Below are positions 8,183-16,519 of a DNA stretch of 64,000 nt, in pieces; position 1 is the stretch's first letter, and each line of letters begins with the position of its first letter. A program made the position numbers and the translations under genes. The notes beneath the pieces are model-generated. The model did no database searches, was not told where the DNA came from, and saw nothing but the letters and a program-made list of their open reading frames with translations. Origin of the DNA: Actinomadura luteofluorescens (GTDB lineage Bacteria; Actinomycetota; Actinomycetes; Streptosporangiales; Streptosporangiaceae); contig NZ_JACCBA010000001.1 in the NCBI RefSeq assembly GCF_013409365.1, forward strand, positions 1 to 64,000, given 5' to 3'.

Positions 8183-8988
8183 CCGGCCGGGCGTGGACGG
8201 GCCTGCACGCGCTGCACGCGGAGTGGACGAAGCTGCGCACCGTGCCGAGCACGGCGTGGCTCGCGCCGGCGCTGGCGGTGCTGGTCGCCGCGGTCGGCGC
8301 GGCGGTGACCGGGACGGTGGACACCTCGCACTGCACGACGCCTGCCGGATGCGTGGAGGACACCCCGAAGCTGGCGCTGTCGGGCGTGCAGGTGGGGCAG
8401 GTGGCCGCGGTGGTCCTCGGGGTGCTGGCGGTCGGGGGCGAGTACGTCACGGGGACGATCGCCGCGACCCTGGCGGCGGTGCCGGGACGGACCACCGTGC
8501 TGGCCGCCAAGGCCGCCGTGGTGGCGGGGCTCGTCGCCGCGGCCGGGACGGCCGGGGTGCTGGCGTCGCTGGCGGCGGGGCGGGGCGTCCTGCCCGGCAA
8601 CGGCTTCACGCCCGCGAACGGCTACCCACCGCTGTCCCTCGCCGACGGCCCCACCGCCCGCGCGGCCGCCGGGACCGTCCTCTACCTGGTGCTGGTGGCG
8701 CTGCTGGCCCTGGGCGTGGGGACGGTCCTGCGCGAGCCGGCGGCGGCGATCAGCGCGGTGCTGGCGCTGCTGTGGATCGTGCCGGTCGTCACCCGCCTCG
8801 TCGGGGACGAGGCGTGGCGGGAGCGGCTGGAGAAGGCCGCGCCGATGACGGCGGGGCTGGCCGTCCAGGCGACGCGGGGCGTGGACCGGCTGCCGATCGG
8901 GCCGTGGGAGGGTCTGGGCGTACTGGCCGCCTACACGGCCGCGGCGCTGCTCGCGGGCGGCGCCGTGCTCGCCGCCCGCGACGCCTGA
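8179..8988 (+). CDS. ABC-2 exporter permease subunit
   Basis: A 269-residue six-helix permease with the N-terminal cytosolic motif EWTKLRTVPS, the usual ABC-2 GGEYVTGTI region after the second helix, and a C-terminal IGPWEGLGVLAAYTA helix almost identical in layout to the end of the preceding permease. GTGA overlap with that gene means the pair and the ATPase form one exporter. A short outer loop with two cysteines (HCTTPAGC) may form a disulphide. The gene ends three bases before the convergent fxsA. Confidence 0.9.
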   Translation: MTGRAWTGLHALHAEWTKLRTVPSTAWLAPALAVLVAAVGAAVTGTVDTSHCTTPAGCVEDTPKLALSGVQVGQVAAVVLGVLAVGGEYVTGTIAATLAAVPGRTTVLAAKAAVVAGLVAAAGTAGVLASLAAGRGVLPGNGFTPANGYPPLSLADGPTARAAAGTVLYLVLVALLALGVGTVLREPAAAISAVLALLWIVPVVTRLVGDEAWRERLEKAAPMTAGLAVQATRGVDRLPIGPWEGLGVLAAYTAAALLAGGAVLAARDA

Positions 8989-8991
8989 GAC

Positions 8992-9534
8992 TCAGGCGCG
9001 CGACGTCTTGTCGCCGCTCTCCTCGGAGGCCCTGTCGTCGTGGATGACCTCGCCTCGGACCACCGGTCCGGGCGGGGTCTCGACGCGTTCGGGCCCGCGG
9101 CCCCGGGCGAACGGGTCGAAACCGGCGGCGCCGGGCGGGAACACGGTCGCGGCGCGTTCCTCGGCGGCCCGCATCCGCCGCGCCGCGAACGCCGACAGGG
9201 CGCGGCGGACGAGCGGGCGGGTGAACGGCAGCACGAGCGCGAGCCCCACGACGTCGGTGACGAAGCCGGGGACCAGCAGCAGCACGCCGCCGGCCATGAC
9301 CAGCGCCGCGTCCGCGACCTCCCGGTCGGGCAGGACCCCGCGCCGCGCCGTCTCCTGCAGGGCCCGCCACGCGCGGCGGCCCTCCCGGCGGACGATCCAC
9401 GCGCCGAGGGCGGTCTCGGCGATCAGCAGGCCGACCGTGGGCCAGGCGCCGATCACCTCGCCGACCTGGATCAGCACGAAGATCTCCAGGACCGGCACCA
9501 GCAGGAACGCCAGGACGATCAGCAGCGGCAGCAT
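8992..9534 (-). CDS. fxsA: FxsA family membrane protein
   Basis: A 180-residue inner-membrane protein of the FxsA family (named after the E. coli protein that blocks F-plasmid exclusion of phage T7). The first 35 residues form two helices, followed by a cytosolic segment (VRREGRRAWRALQE) and two more helices in MAGGVLLLVPGFVTDVVGLALVLP, the family's most conserved stretch. The charged tail is cytosolic. ATG 9534 starts directly at the first helix. Cellular role in actinomycetes is unknown. Confidence 0.88.
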   Translation of the reverse strand: MLPLLIVLAFLLVPVLEIFVLIQVGEVIGAWPTVGLLIAETALGAWIVRREGRRAWRALQETARRGVLPDREVADAALVMAGGVLLLVPGFVTDVVGLALVLPFTRPLVRRALSAFAARRMRAAEERAATVFPPGAAGFDPFARGRGPERVETPPGPVVRGEVIHDDRASEESGDKTSRA

Positions 9535-9633
9535 GGCTCCATCTTCGGGTCGTCGAAAGCCTCTCCCTGGTGTAACGCCAGGACGGCCCCGTTCGTTTCC
9601 CCGAGCGTCCAAGAGCGCCCCCGGGGCGCGCCT

Positions 9634-10380
9634 TCAGTTCGGGTCGCGGAGCTTGCCGATGCGGTCGCTCATCCCCCACTGGGTGATGCGCAGCGCCGCC
9701 TCGGCCATCACGTCCCGGCTCATCTTGCTGGTCCCGTGGACGCGCTCGACGAACGTGATCGGCACCTCGACCACGCGCAACCCCTGCCGCAGGGCCCGCA
9801 GCGCCAGGTCGATCTGGAAGCAGTAGCCGCGCGAGTCGACCCCCTCCAGCCCGATCTTCTCCAGGGTCGCGGCGCGGAAGGCGCGGTAGCCGCCGGTGGA
9901 GTCGTGCAGCGGGATGCCGAGCATCACCCGGGCGTAGGTGTTGGCGCCGCGCGACAGCGCCTCGCGCCGCTTCGGCCAGTTGCGGACCCTGCCGCCGGGC
10001 ACCCAGCGGGCACCGATGACCAGGTCGGCGTCCTCCAGCGCCGACAGCAGCCGCGGCAGCTCCTCGGGCTGGTGGGAGCCGTCGGCGTCCATCTCGACCA
10101 TGACGTCGTAGCCGTGCTCGGCGGCCCACCGGAACCCGGCGATGTAGGCGGGGCCGAGGCCCTCCTTGCCCTGCCGGTGCAGCACCCTGATCTGCTCGTC
10201 GGCGGCCGCCATCGCGTCGGCGGCCTCACCGGTGCCGTCGGGGCTCGCGTCGTCCACGACCAGGACGTCCACCGACGGGACGGCCTCGCGCACCCGCCCG
10301 GCGATGCGCTCGATGTTGTCCCGCTCGTTGTACGTCGGGATGATCACGAGCACCCGGCCGAGCCCGGCTGGGATCTCCAT
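9634..10380 (-). CDS. Polyprenol monophosphomannose synthase
   Basis: A 248-residue GT2 glycosyltransferase that moves mannose from GDP-mannose to polyprenyl phosphate, the donor for lipoglycan and protein O-mannosylation. VLVIIPTYNERDN opens the fold, VVDDASPDGT and the MDADGSH metal-binding motif follow, and GFRWAAEHGY and GGYRAFR match the DPM1/Ppm1 family. There are no membrane helices. It starts five bases after the lnt stop, so the two are one operon; in Mycobacterium tuberculosis the same two activities are fused in Ppm1. Confidence 0.92.
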   Translation of the reverse strand: MEIPAGLGRVLVIIPTYNERDNIERIAGRVREAVPSVDVLVVDDASPDGTGEAADAMAAADEQIRVLHRQGKEGLGPAYIAGFRWAAEHGYDVMVEMDADGSHQPEELPRLLSALEDADLVIGARWVPGGRVRNWPKRREALSRGANTYARVMLGIPLHDSTGGYRAFRAATLEKIGLEGVDSRGYCFQIDLALRALRQGLRVVEVPITFVERVHGTSKMSRDVMAEAALRITQWGMSDRIGKLRDPN

Positions 10381-10385
10381 CGGCG

Positions 10386-12050
10386 TCAATTCCCCTCGTT
10401 CTTCCTGGCTGTCCATGCCGCCGCGCAGACCGCGCCGAGCCCGAGCAGCGCCAGCGCCCACTCCGGCGCCTCCCCCAGCCGGTCCGACGCCGTCCGGGCC
10501 GTGCGCGCCGGGACGGCCGCGACCCGGACGGCGGGCACGAACTCCCGGGACCGGTCGACCATCCGGCCGTCGGGCGCGACGATGGCGCTGATCCCGCTCG
10601 TCGCGGCTACCAAGATCGTACGGCCATGTTCGACCGCGCGCAGCCGCGACATGGCGATCTGCTGGGGCGGCAGGCTGGTCCTGCCGTAGGTGGCGTTGTT
10701 GGTCTGCACGACCAGCAGGTTCCCGCGCGCGACGTCGCGGACCTCCTTGTCGTAGGCGACCTCGAAGCAGATCACGTCGCCGATGTCCACCGGCCCGAGC
10801 CCCATCACGCCGGAGCGGTCGCCCTTGGCGAAGTCGCGGGGGATCCGCTCGAACCGGGTGATCAGCTTGGTCAGGATGTCGCGGAACGGCAGGTACTCGC
10901 CGAACGGGACGGGGTGCCGCTTGACGTAGTAGTCGCCCGGGCCGGTCGAGGGGTCCCAGACGATGCCGCGGTTCTCGACCTTCTCCCCGTCGGGGGTGTC
11001 GGTGAGGGCGCCGACGAGGACGGGGACGCCGATGTCCTTCACCGCGCCGTCGATGGCGGTGTAGGCGTCGGGCTCGGTGTAGGGGTCCAGGTCGCTGGCG
11101 TTCTCCGGCCACACGACCAGCTCCGGCTTGGCGAGCCGCCCGGCGCGCACCCGCTCGGCCAGCTCGTGGGTGGCCTTGACGTGATTGTCAAGCACGGCCT
11201 TGCGCTGGCCGAGGAAGTCCAGGCCGAGGCGCGGAACGTTGCCCTGGACGACCGCGACGGTGACCGGGCGGCCTTCGGTGGGGGTGGGGATCAGGAGCCC
11301 GCCGCCGACGACGGCGCCGACCGCGGCCAGGCAGACCGCTGCGGGGATCAGGGCCCGGCGCGTCCCGGGCGTCTCCGCCGCGTCCTCCTCCGGGGGCCTG
11401 GCGCGGCGGGACCGGGCGCGGTGGACGGCCACGGCGGCACAGGCGAGGAGCCCGCCGATCAGGGCCGTCAGGAACGTGACCAGGGGCGCGCCGCCGAGCG
11501 ACGCGTACGGGGTGAGGGGTGTGGCGGTCTGGCTGAACGCCAGCCGGGCCCAGGGGAAGCCCCCGAAGGGGACGCGGCCGCGGATCAGCTCCTCGCCGAC
11601 CCACAGCGCGGCCGTCCACACCGGCCAGCCGGGCAGCCGGGCGACCATCGCGATCCCGGCGCCGAGCGGCAGGAAGTAGGCGGCCTGGACGAGGCTGAGG
11701 ATGATCCAGCCGTCCGGGCCGATGCGGGAGATGCCCTCCAGCACCGGGACGAAGAACGCGGCGCCTGCGAGGAAGGCGAGCCAGGCTCCGGTGCGGGCGG
11801 ACCGGCCGAGCACCGCGAGGGTCAGCAGCGCGACGCCCACCGGCGCGAGGGGCGTGAGGTCGATCGGCGGGAACGCCGGCCACATCAGCAGCCCGGCCGC
11901 CACGGCCAGCAGCGTGCGGGGCCAGCCCGCGCGGCCGCCGGAGCGCAGGCCGCGGCGCAGCCGGCCGAACCGCCCGCGCGGCGCCCCGGCACCGGGCGCG
12001 GCGCCCGGTTCCGTCGCCGGCGACCGGTCCGGGAGGGTCTCCTGGGCCAC
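10386..12050 (-). CDS. lnt: Apolipoprotein N-acyltransferase
   Basis: A 554-residue membrane enzyme that adds the third acyl chain to lipoproteins and, in mycobacteria, supports Ppm1. About six to eight N-terminal helices are followed by a periplasmic nitrilase-like domain from about residue 265 and a final helix. The catalytic residues are visible: Glu316 in WPENASD, Lys377 in VKRHPVPFGEY and Cys428 in VICFEVAY. The GTG start at 12050 has GAGGTGG upstream. Several binding-protein lipoproteins in this window would be its substrates. Confidence 0.93.
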   Translation of the reverse strand: MAQETLPDRSPATEPGAAPGAGAPRGRFGRLRRGLRSGGRAGWPRTLLAVAAGLLMWPAFPPIDLTPLAPVGVALLTLAVLGRSARTGAWLAFLAGAAFFVPVLEGISRIGPDGWIILSLVQAAYFLPLGAGIAMVARLPGWPVWTAALWVGEELIRGRVPFGGFPWARLAFSQTATPLTPYASLGGAPLVTFLTALIGGLLACAAVAVHRARSRRARPPEEDAAETPGTRRALIPAAVCLAAVGAVVGGGLLIPTPTEGRPVTVAVVQGNVPRLGLDFLGQRKAVLDNHVKATHELAERVRAGRLAKPELVVWPENASDLDPYTEPDAYTAIDGAVKDIGVPVLVGALTDTPDGEKVENRGIVWDPSTGPGDYYVKRHPVPFGEYLPFRDILTKLITRFERIPRDFAKGDRSGVMGLGPVDIGDVICFEVAYDKEVRDVARGNLLVVQTNNATYGRTSLPPQQIAMSRLRAVEHGRTILVAATSGISAIVAPDGRMVDRSREFVPAVRVAAVPARTARTASDRLGEAPEWALALLGLGAVCAAAWTARKNEGN

Positions 12051-12555
12051 GTCCCACCTCGTTCACTCGGGTCTAGCCGGAACGCTACCGGCCCCGGGCG
12101 CCCGCGGCGACCATGGGCCCAGGTCGCGGCGGAAGCGGACGGTTCACCGGGGTGGCGGGCGAGGTCCGGACGAGGAGGCCGGGCCTGGGAGTCGAGCGCC
12201 TGGCCGGGCACGGAGGAGGGCCCGCGACATCCGTCGGGCCGGAGACGTCCCACAGGCGGTGAGAACGAGGCTCCGTTTTCTACTGGATGTCCGGGCCCTT
12301 CCCGGGTCCAACCCCCCGCGCGATCGGACGGCTCCGCCCGGACACGGCCCCGAACACCGCGCTGGCTCGGGCGGGCACGATGGCGACCACTCGCGTGATC
12401 CCCGTCCCCGTCTCGGCGCGGCGCCCGGCGGCCCCTCGGGCGGCCGATCGGTGAGTCCCGTGCTGGACTGCAGCAAAACTACCGGCTTCCGCCACCTTGT
12501 CAACCGCCGCATGTTCTGCGGCTACTCCATGTTAGCCCAGCTCAACACCATGATC
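12051..12555. other. Gene-poor stretch upstream of lnt
   Basis: About 500 bp with no convincing gene. Short open frames here on the minus strand (for example one starting at 12512) have Arg/Pro-rich shadow composition. The stretch holds a consensus-like minus-strand promoter at its far end and, near the lnt start, a TAGCGT-like -10 for lnt. A long leader or small RNA is possible; no known RNA family consensus was recognised. Confidence 0.5.
12476..12503 (-). promoter_or_regulatory. Consensus-like sigma-70 promoter pointing toward lnt
   Basis: On the minus strand TTGACA (12503-12498), a 16-base spacer and TAGTTT (12481-12476) make the best housekeeping-type promoter noticed in the window. It would start transcription near 12469, about 420 bases before lnt. 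Confidence 0.5.
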
Positions 12556-12585
12556 AGGGCGTTCGGCGATTTCGCCGGACGCCCT
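12556..12585 (-). terminator. Terminator of the kamD-kamE-kal operon
   Basis: AGGGCGT (12556-12562) pairs with ACGCCCT (12579-12585), enclosing CGGCG/CGCCG with a four-base loop: a long stem broken by one G-T pair, 44 bp beyond the kal stop. Confidence 0.65.
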
Positions 12586-12628
12586 TTGCGATCACGATTT
12601 CGATCGCGGCCTCGATCGCGGGGTGCGG

Positions 12629-13024
12629 TCAGCCTCCCGGGGCCGAGACCACGACGGTCCCGGTCGCGGTGACCGCGACGATCGGCTCGGGCAGCGCCTC
12701 GGCCGCCGACTCGCCCTTGTCGGGGCGACCCCGGCACACCACGCGGGCCTGGAAGTCCATCACGCGGCTGCGCGTGCCGGCGCGGGCCAGCACGGCGGTG
12801 GTCTCCAGGACGTCGCCCGCCCGGACGGGCGCGCGGAACTGCACGTCGGAGTAGGAGGCGAACAGGCCCTCGTCGCCGTCGGTGCGGATGCACAGTTCCG
12901 TGGCCACGTCCCCGAACAGGCCCAGCACGTAGGCGCCGTCGACCAGGTCGCCGGCGTAGTGGGCGTGCGAGTAGGGGATGTAGCGGCGGTGGGTGACGGT
13001 CAGTCCCTCGCGGGGGTCGCTCAC
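12629..13024 (-). CDS. kal: 3-aminobutyryl-CoA ammonia-lyase (hotdog fold)
   Basis: A 131-residue hotdog protein matching Kal, which removes ammonia from 3-aminobutyryl-CoA to give crotonyl-CoA in lysine fermentation. HAHYAGDLVDGAYVLGLFGDVATEL is close to known Kal proteins, which are about 128 residues, and VQFRAPVRAGD is the usual hotdog helix-strand junction. Its GTG overlaps the kamE stop by four bases. Assignment rests on the family resemblance together with the two aminomutase genes directly upstream; as a lone gene it would be called a generic hotdog protein. Confidence 0.88.
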   Translation of the reverse strand: MSDPREGLTVTHRRYIPYSHAHYAGDLVDGAYVLGLFGDVATELCIRTDGDEGLFASYSDVQFRAPVRAGDVLETTAVLARAGTRSRVMDFQARVVCRGRPDKGESAAEALPEPIVAVTATGTVVVSAPGG

Positions 13025-13860
13025 TCTTCCTCCATCGTCGTGGGCCGGTGCTCGCCGGGCAGCAGGGCGTGCACGAGGTAGCTGGCGACCTCGGCGGGGG
13101 TGGTGCCCTTGCCGAAGATGCGGTCGACGCCGAGGTCGCCCTCGGTGACGGTGTCGAAGCGGGGGCCGCCGACGACCAGCAGGGGCCGTCCCATGCCGCC
13201 GGCCACCGCGGTCGGGTACTCGGCGTGGAACGCCGCGGCCATCTGCTTGGTGTTGTGCAGGTGGGCGTTGCGCTGGGTGACGACCTGGGACACCAGGACC
13301 GCGTCGGCGTTCTCGGCCTTGGCGCGCTCCACCAGCTCCTCGACCGTGACCTGGGCGCCCATGTTGACGACCTGGATCTCCCGGTAGTACTCCAGGCCCT
13401 TCTCCCCCGCGTACCCCTTGACGTTGAGGATCGCGTCGATCCCGACGGTGTGCGCGTCGGTGCCGATGCAGGCCCCGACGACCACCAGCCGCCGGTTCAG
13501 CGTCTCGCGGATCGCCAGGTTCACCTCCTGGGAGGTCAGCAGCGGGTAGGCGCGCTCTTCCGGGACGGGGATCGAGGCGTAGTCGATGAGGTGCCGCACC
13601 TTGCCGTACACGATGAAGAAGGTGAAGTGGGGGCCCATCGGCTTGGCGTGGACGACGCTGGCCGGGTCGAGGCCCATCTTCCCGGCCAGTTGCAGGGCGG
13701 CCGCCTCGGCGCGCTTCCCGGCGGGGACGGGCAGGGTGAACGACATCTGCACCATGCCGTCGCCGGTGGTGTCGCCGTAGGGTCGGATCACCTGCCGGGT
13801 GTCGGCGGGCTCGGCGGGGGCCTGGGTCCCGGTACCGGTTCCGGGGCTCTCGACCGTCAT
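13021..13860 (-). CDS. kamE: Lysine 5,6-aminomutase beta subunit
   Basis: A 279-residue cobalamin- and PLP-binding subunit that moves the terminal amino group of beta-lysine or D-lysine. The B12 motif DAHTVG supplies the axial ligand His137 (Asp135-x-His137-x-x-Gly140). Lys148, 11 residues later in LNVKG, matches the PLP-binding Lys144 that lies 11 residues after His133 in the clostridial enzyme. A Rossmann-type B12 domain fills the C-terminal half. ATGA overlap with kamD and GTGA with kal makes a tight three-gene operon. Confidence 0.93.
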   Translation of the reverse strand: MTVESPGTGTGTQAPAEPADTRQVIRPYGDTTGDGMVQMSFTLPVPAGKRAEAAALQLAGKMGLDPASVVHAKPMGPHFTFFIVYGKVRHLIDYASIPVPEERAYPLLTSQEVNLAIRETLNRRLVVVGACIGTDAHTVGIDAILNVKGYAGEKGLEYYREIQVVNMGAQVTVEELVERAKAENADAVLVSQVVTQRNAHLHNTKQMAAAFHAEYPTAVAGGMGRPLLVVGGPRFDTVTEGDLGVDRIFGKGTTPAEVASYLVHALLPGEHRPTTMEEE

Positions 13861-15476
13861 GCGGGCACCTCCTGGTCGGCGGTGGAACGGGCGGCGTGGG
13901 GGTCCTCGGTGTCGAGGATCTCGATGGCGGGGTTGAAGTACCCGTCGGCGCGCGCGACGACGCCGTCCAGGCCCTTGCCCCCGTCGGGCGGGCGGCGGGT
14001 GATGCCGAACGTGCCCTCGGCGATGGCCTCGAGCAGCCCGTCGTCGGCGATGCGCTCCAGCAGCTCCACCGACTCCGACAGCACCTGCTTGGCGCGCTGG
14101 ACGAGCATCCCGTCCGGGCGGGGCATGAAGTCCTCGGCGAGGTTCCCGCAGGCGTCGCGGACGTAGCGGACGTTCTCCAGCGCCAGGTCGCGGTCCGACA
14201 GCCAGGGGGTGTGGATGCCCTCGGTCATCATCCCGATCAGGATGATCGACTGCCCGGTCATCACGCCGGCGAGGTTGAAGAACGCGTCCAGCAGGTAGCC
14301 GGCGAAGATGTTGCCGGTCATGTGCTTGGTCGGCGGCATGTACTTCAGCGGCGCGCCGGGGAACAGCTCCCGGACGAGCTGGGCGTGCGCCAGCTCCATC
14401 CGGAACGACTCGGGGATCGCCGGGTTGATCTCGAAGGCGTGGCCGAGGCCGAGCTGGTCGTCGGCGAGGCCGGCCTCGTGCCCGAACCGCTCGTTCAGCA
14501 GCTGGCTGACGACCACGGTGTGCGCGGCGTCGACCGCGTCGGCGGTGGTGAGGTAGTTGTCCTCGCCGGTGTTGATGACGATGCCGGCGCGGGCGTGGAT
14601 CTGCCGGGAGAACCGCTGGTCGATGAACGTGCGGCGCGGGTTGATGTCGCGGAAGATGATGCCGTACATGCAGTCGTTCAGCATCATGTCCAGGCGCTCC
14701 AGCCCGGCGAGCGTCGCGATCTCCGGCATGCACAGCCCGGAGGCGTAGTTCGTCAGGCGCACGTACCGGCCGAGCTCGCGGGACACCTCGTCCAGGGCCG
14801 CGCGCATCAGCCGGAAGTTCTCCCGGGTGGCGTAGGTGCCGGCGTAGCCCTCCCGGGTGGCACCCTCGGGCACGAAGTCCAGCAGCGACTGCCCGGTGGA
14901 GCGGATCACCGCGACGACGTCGGCGCCCTCGCGCGCGGCGGCCTGCGCCTGCGGGATGTCCTCGTAGATGTCGCCGGTCGCCACGATCAGGTAGACCAGC
15001 GGCCTGGCCGGGTCGGCCCGGTCGGGGGTGGGCAGCTCGGCCAGCAGCCGGTCGCGCTCGGCACGGCGCCGGTCGATGCGCGCCATGCCGCCGCGGGCCG
15101 CCTCGCCCGCGGCCTTGCGGGCGTGCTCGGCGTCGGTGCCGGACGGGAGCCGGAACGACACCCTCCCCCGGGCGGCGGCCCGGGCCAGGTCGTCCAGGGA
15201 GCCGTGCGAGCCGGTCAGCAGCGCGTCCCAGACCGGCAGGGCGAGCCCGTGCTCCAGGCCCACCTGGCCGCGGACGGCGTCGGCGAGGTGGTTGGCCCAG
15301 GGGCGCCCCTCATCGTCGGCGCCGGTCAGGCCCGCCAGCCGCAGCAGTGCCCGCTCGACCGAGACGGTGGTGTGGGAGCGGGCCATGTCGATGATGGGTT
15401 CGGCGGCCCGGGCGGCCAGGCGCCGGGCGGTGCGCACCGCCTCCGGGTCGAGGTCCAGCTTTCCCTGCGGCGCCAT
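13857..15476 (-). CDS. kamD: Lysine 5,6-aminomutase alpha subunit
   Basis: A 539-residue catalytic TIM-barrel subunit of adenosylcobalamin/PLP-dependent lysine 5,6-aminomutase. Features of the family include VYLIVATGDIYEDIPQAQAAA, VIRSTGQSLLDFVPEG, the GLCMPEIA segment and INTGEDNYLTTADAV. The length agrees with the usual 515-540. It is first in the operon kamD-kamE-kal. No reactivase genes (kamB/kamC of Fusobacterium) lie nearby, so B12 reactivation must be encoded elsewhere. Confidence 0.94.
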   Translation of the reverse strand: MAPQGKLDLDPEAVRTARRLAARAAEPIIDMARSHTTVSVERALLRLAGLTGADDEGRPWANHLADAVRGQVGLEHGLALPVWDALLTGSHGSLDDLARAAARGRVSFRLPSGTDAEHARKAAGEAARGGMARIDRRRAERDRLLAELPTPDRADPARPLVYLIVATGDIYEDIPQAQAAAREGADVVAVIRSTGQSLLDFVPEGATREGYAGTYATRENFRLMRAALDEVSRELGRYVRLTNYASGLCMPEIATLAGLERLDMMLNDCMYGIIFRDINPRRTFIDQRFSRQIHARAGIVINTGEDNYLTTADAVDAAHTVVVSQLLNERFGHEAGLADDQLGLGHAFEINPAIPESFRMELAHAQLVRELFPGAPLKYMPPTKHMTGNIFAGYLLDAFFNLAGVMTGQSIILIGMMTEGIHTPWLSDRDLALENVRYVRDACGNLAEDFMPRPDGMLVQRAKQVLSESVELLERIADDGLLEAIAEGTFGITRRPPDGGKGLDGVVARADGYFNPAIEILDTEDPHAARSTADQEVPA

Positions 15477-15547
15477 TGCCGTCTCCCCTCACGCAGCCGC
15501 CCCTCTCAGGCCGGTCCGAACAATCATCCGTCATACCGAGTTCTCTA

Positions 15548-15604
15548 CGGGAGATCTTCCGGTACGAACACCGTATTCCACAAGAACTAGCACCAGATCT
15601 CCCG
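15548..15604. repeat. Inverted repeat upstream of kamD
   Basis: CGGGAGATCT (15548-15557) and AGATCTCCCG (15595-15604) are perfect 10-bp inverted arms 37 bases apart, 72 bp upstream of the kamD start within the 275-bp divergent region. It could be a two-site operator or an mRNA leader stem. The rest of the region shows only a TATGCT -10-like box (15709-15714) for the rightward gene. Confidence 0.45.
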
Positions 15605-15751
15605 CTACCTTCCGCAGGCGGGCAGCCCCATCTTCCCCCTGCGAGCGGTCATCTCACCCCCAGGTGACGGTCCGCGACAACCCATGTCGTGACGACTCTG
15701 GGTAAAGCTATGCTCACCCCTGGTCATGGACGGACCGATACCGGGAGGGGC

Positions 15752-16519
15752 ATGATCCTTTACTTCGCGGCCGCGGCCTGCGCCGTCGGCGTGGTCATCG
15801 TGGCGGGCCAGTTGGTACGGCGAGCGCGCGGAAGCGTGGACGACGCCGCCCCTGACGGCCCCACGTCCTCCCACACCGGGGCGATGCTCTCCGCGCTGTT
15901 CCTGCTGGCGTTCGCCATCGCCATCGTCGTGCCGTGGACGACGGCCGACTCCGCCCGCTCCAACACCTACACCGAGAGCCAGGCGATCGCCGAGGCGTAC
16001 TGGGCCGCCCAGCGCCTCCCCGCGGCCGACGCCCGGCGCGTCCAGGACGGGCTCATCGCCTACGTCGAACTCGTCCGCGGGCCCGAGTGGCGGCTGATGA
16101 AGAAGGGCCGCCTCACCGACCGCGGCTGGGCCGACCTCGACGGGCTGCGACGCGAGGCCATCGCCGTCCAGGCCGGAACCGACGAGGCCAAGGACGCGCG
16201 CAGCGCCGTCCTGGACCACCTCGGCGAGATCTCCGCGGCGCGGCGCCAGCGCGCCATGGACGCCCGCACGACGCCGCCCGCCGGACTGCTCGCCGTCACC
16301 CTCGTCACCGGCATCGTGGTCCTGCTGCTGCCGTTCCTCGCGGGCGCCCGCCCGCGCGGCATGGCGCTGGTGCCGCTGTCGCTGATGGCGGCCCTGCTCG
16401 CCGCCGGGGCCTACCTCACCGTCGACATCTCCCACGTGTTCACCGGCGCCCTCGCCGTCGGACCCGAGGCGTTCACCGGGCTGCACGCCGACCTGCAGCG
16501 CATCGCGGGGGGCGGCTGA
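15752..16519 (+). CDS. DUF4239 (bestrophin-like) membrane protein
   Basis: A 255-residue protein with two N-terminal helices (about 3-22 and 45-62), a central soluble domain rich in charged residues (about 75-180) and two C-terminal helices (about 185-205 and 210-230). SNTYTESQAIAEAYW and the ARRQRAMDAR segment match DUF4239, a family proposed to be distantly related to bestrophin channels. ATG 15752 has GGGAGGGG immediately upstream. The stop overlaps the start of the proline-rich gene (TGATG), so the two are co-translated. Function unknown. Confidence 0.82.
   Translation: MILYFAAAACAVGVVIVAGQLVRRARGSVDDAAPDGPTSSHTGAMLSALFLLAFAIAIVVPWTTADSARSNTYTESQAIAEAYWAAQRLPAADARRVQDGLIAYVELVRGPEWRLMKKGRLTDRGWADLDGLRREAIAVQAGTDEAKDARSAVLDHLGEISAARRQRAMDARTTPPAGLLAVTLVTGIVVLLLPFLAGARPRGMALVPLSLMAALLAAGAYLTVDISHVFTGALAVGPEAFTGLHADLQRIAGGG

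Noticed and set aside
12144..12512. Small minus-strand frames in the lnt upstream gap
   Set aside because: Arg/Pro/Gly-rich, no ribosome site, and their starts lie upstream of the predicted start of the nearby promoter.
15477..15751. Cobalamin riboswitch before kamD, considered because the product needs B12
   Set aside because: The conserved B12 box and GCCACTG core could not be found on either strand here or in the kdd-kamA gap.
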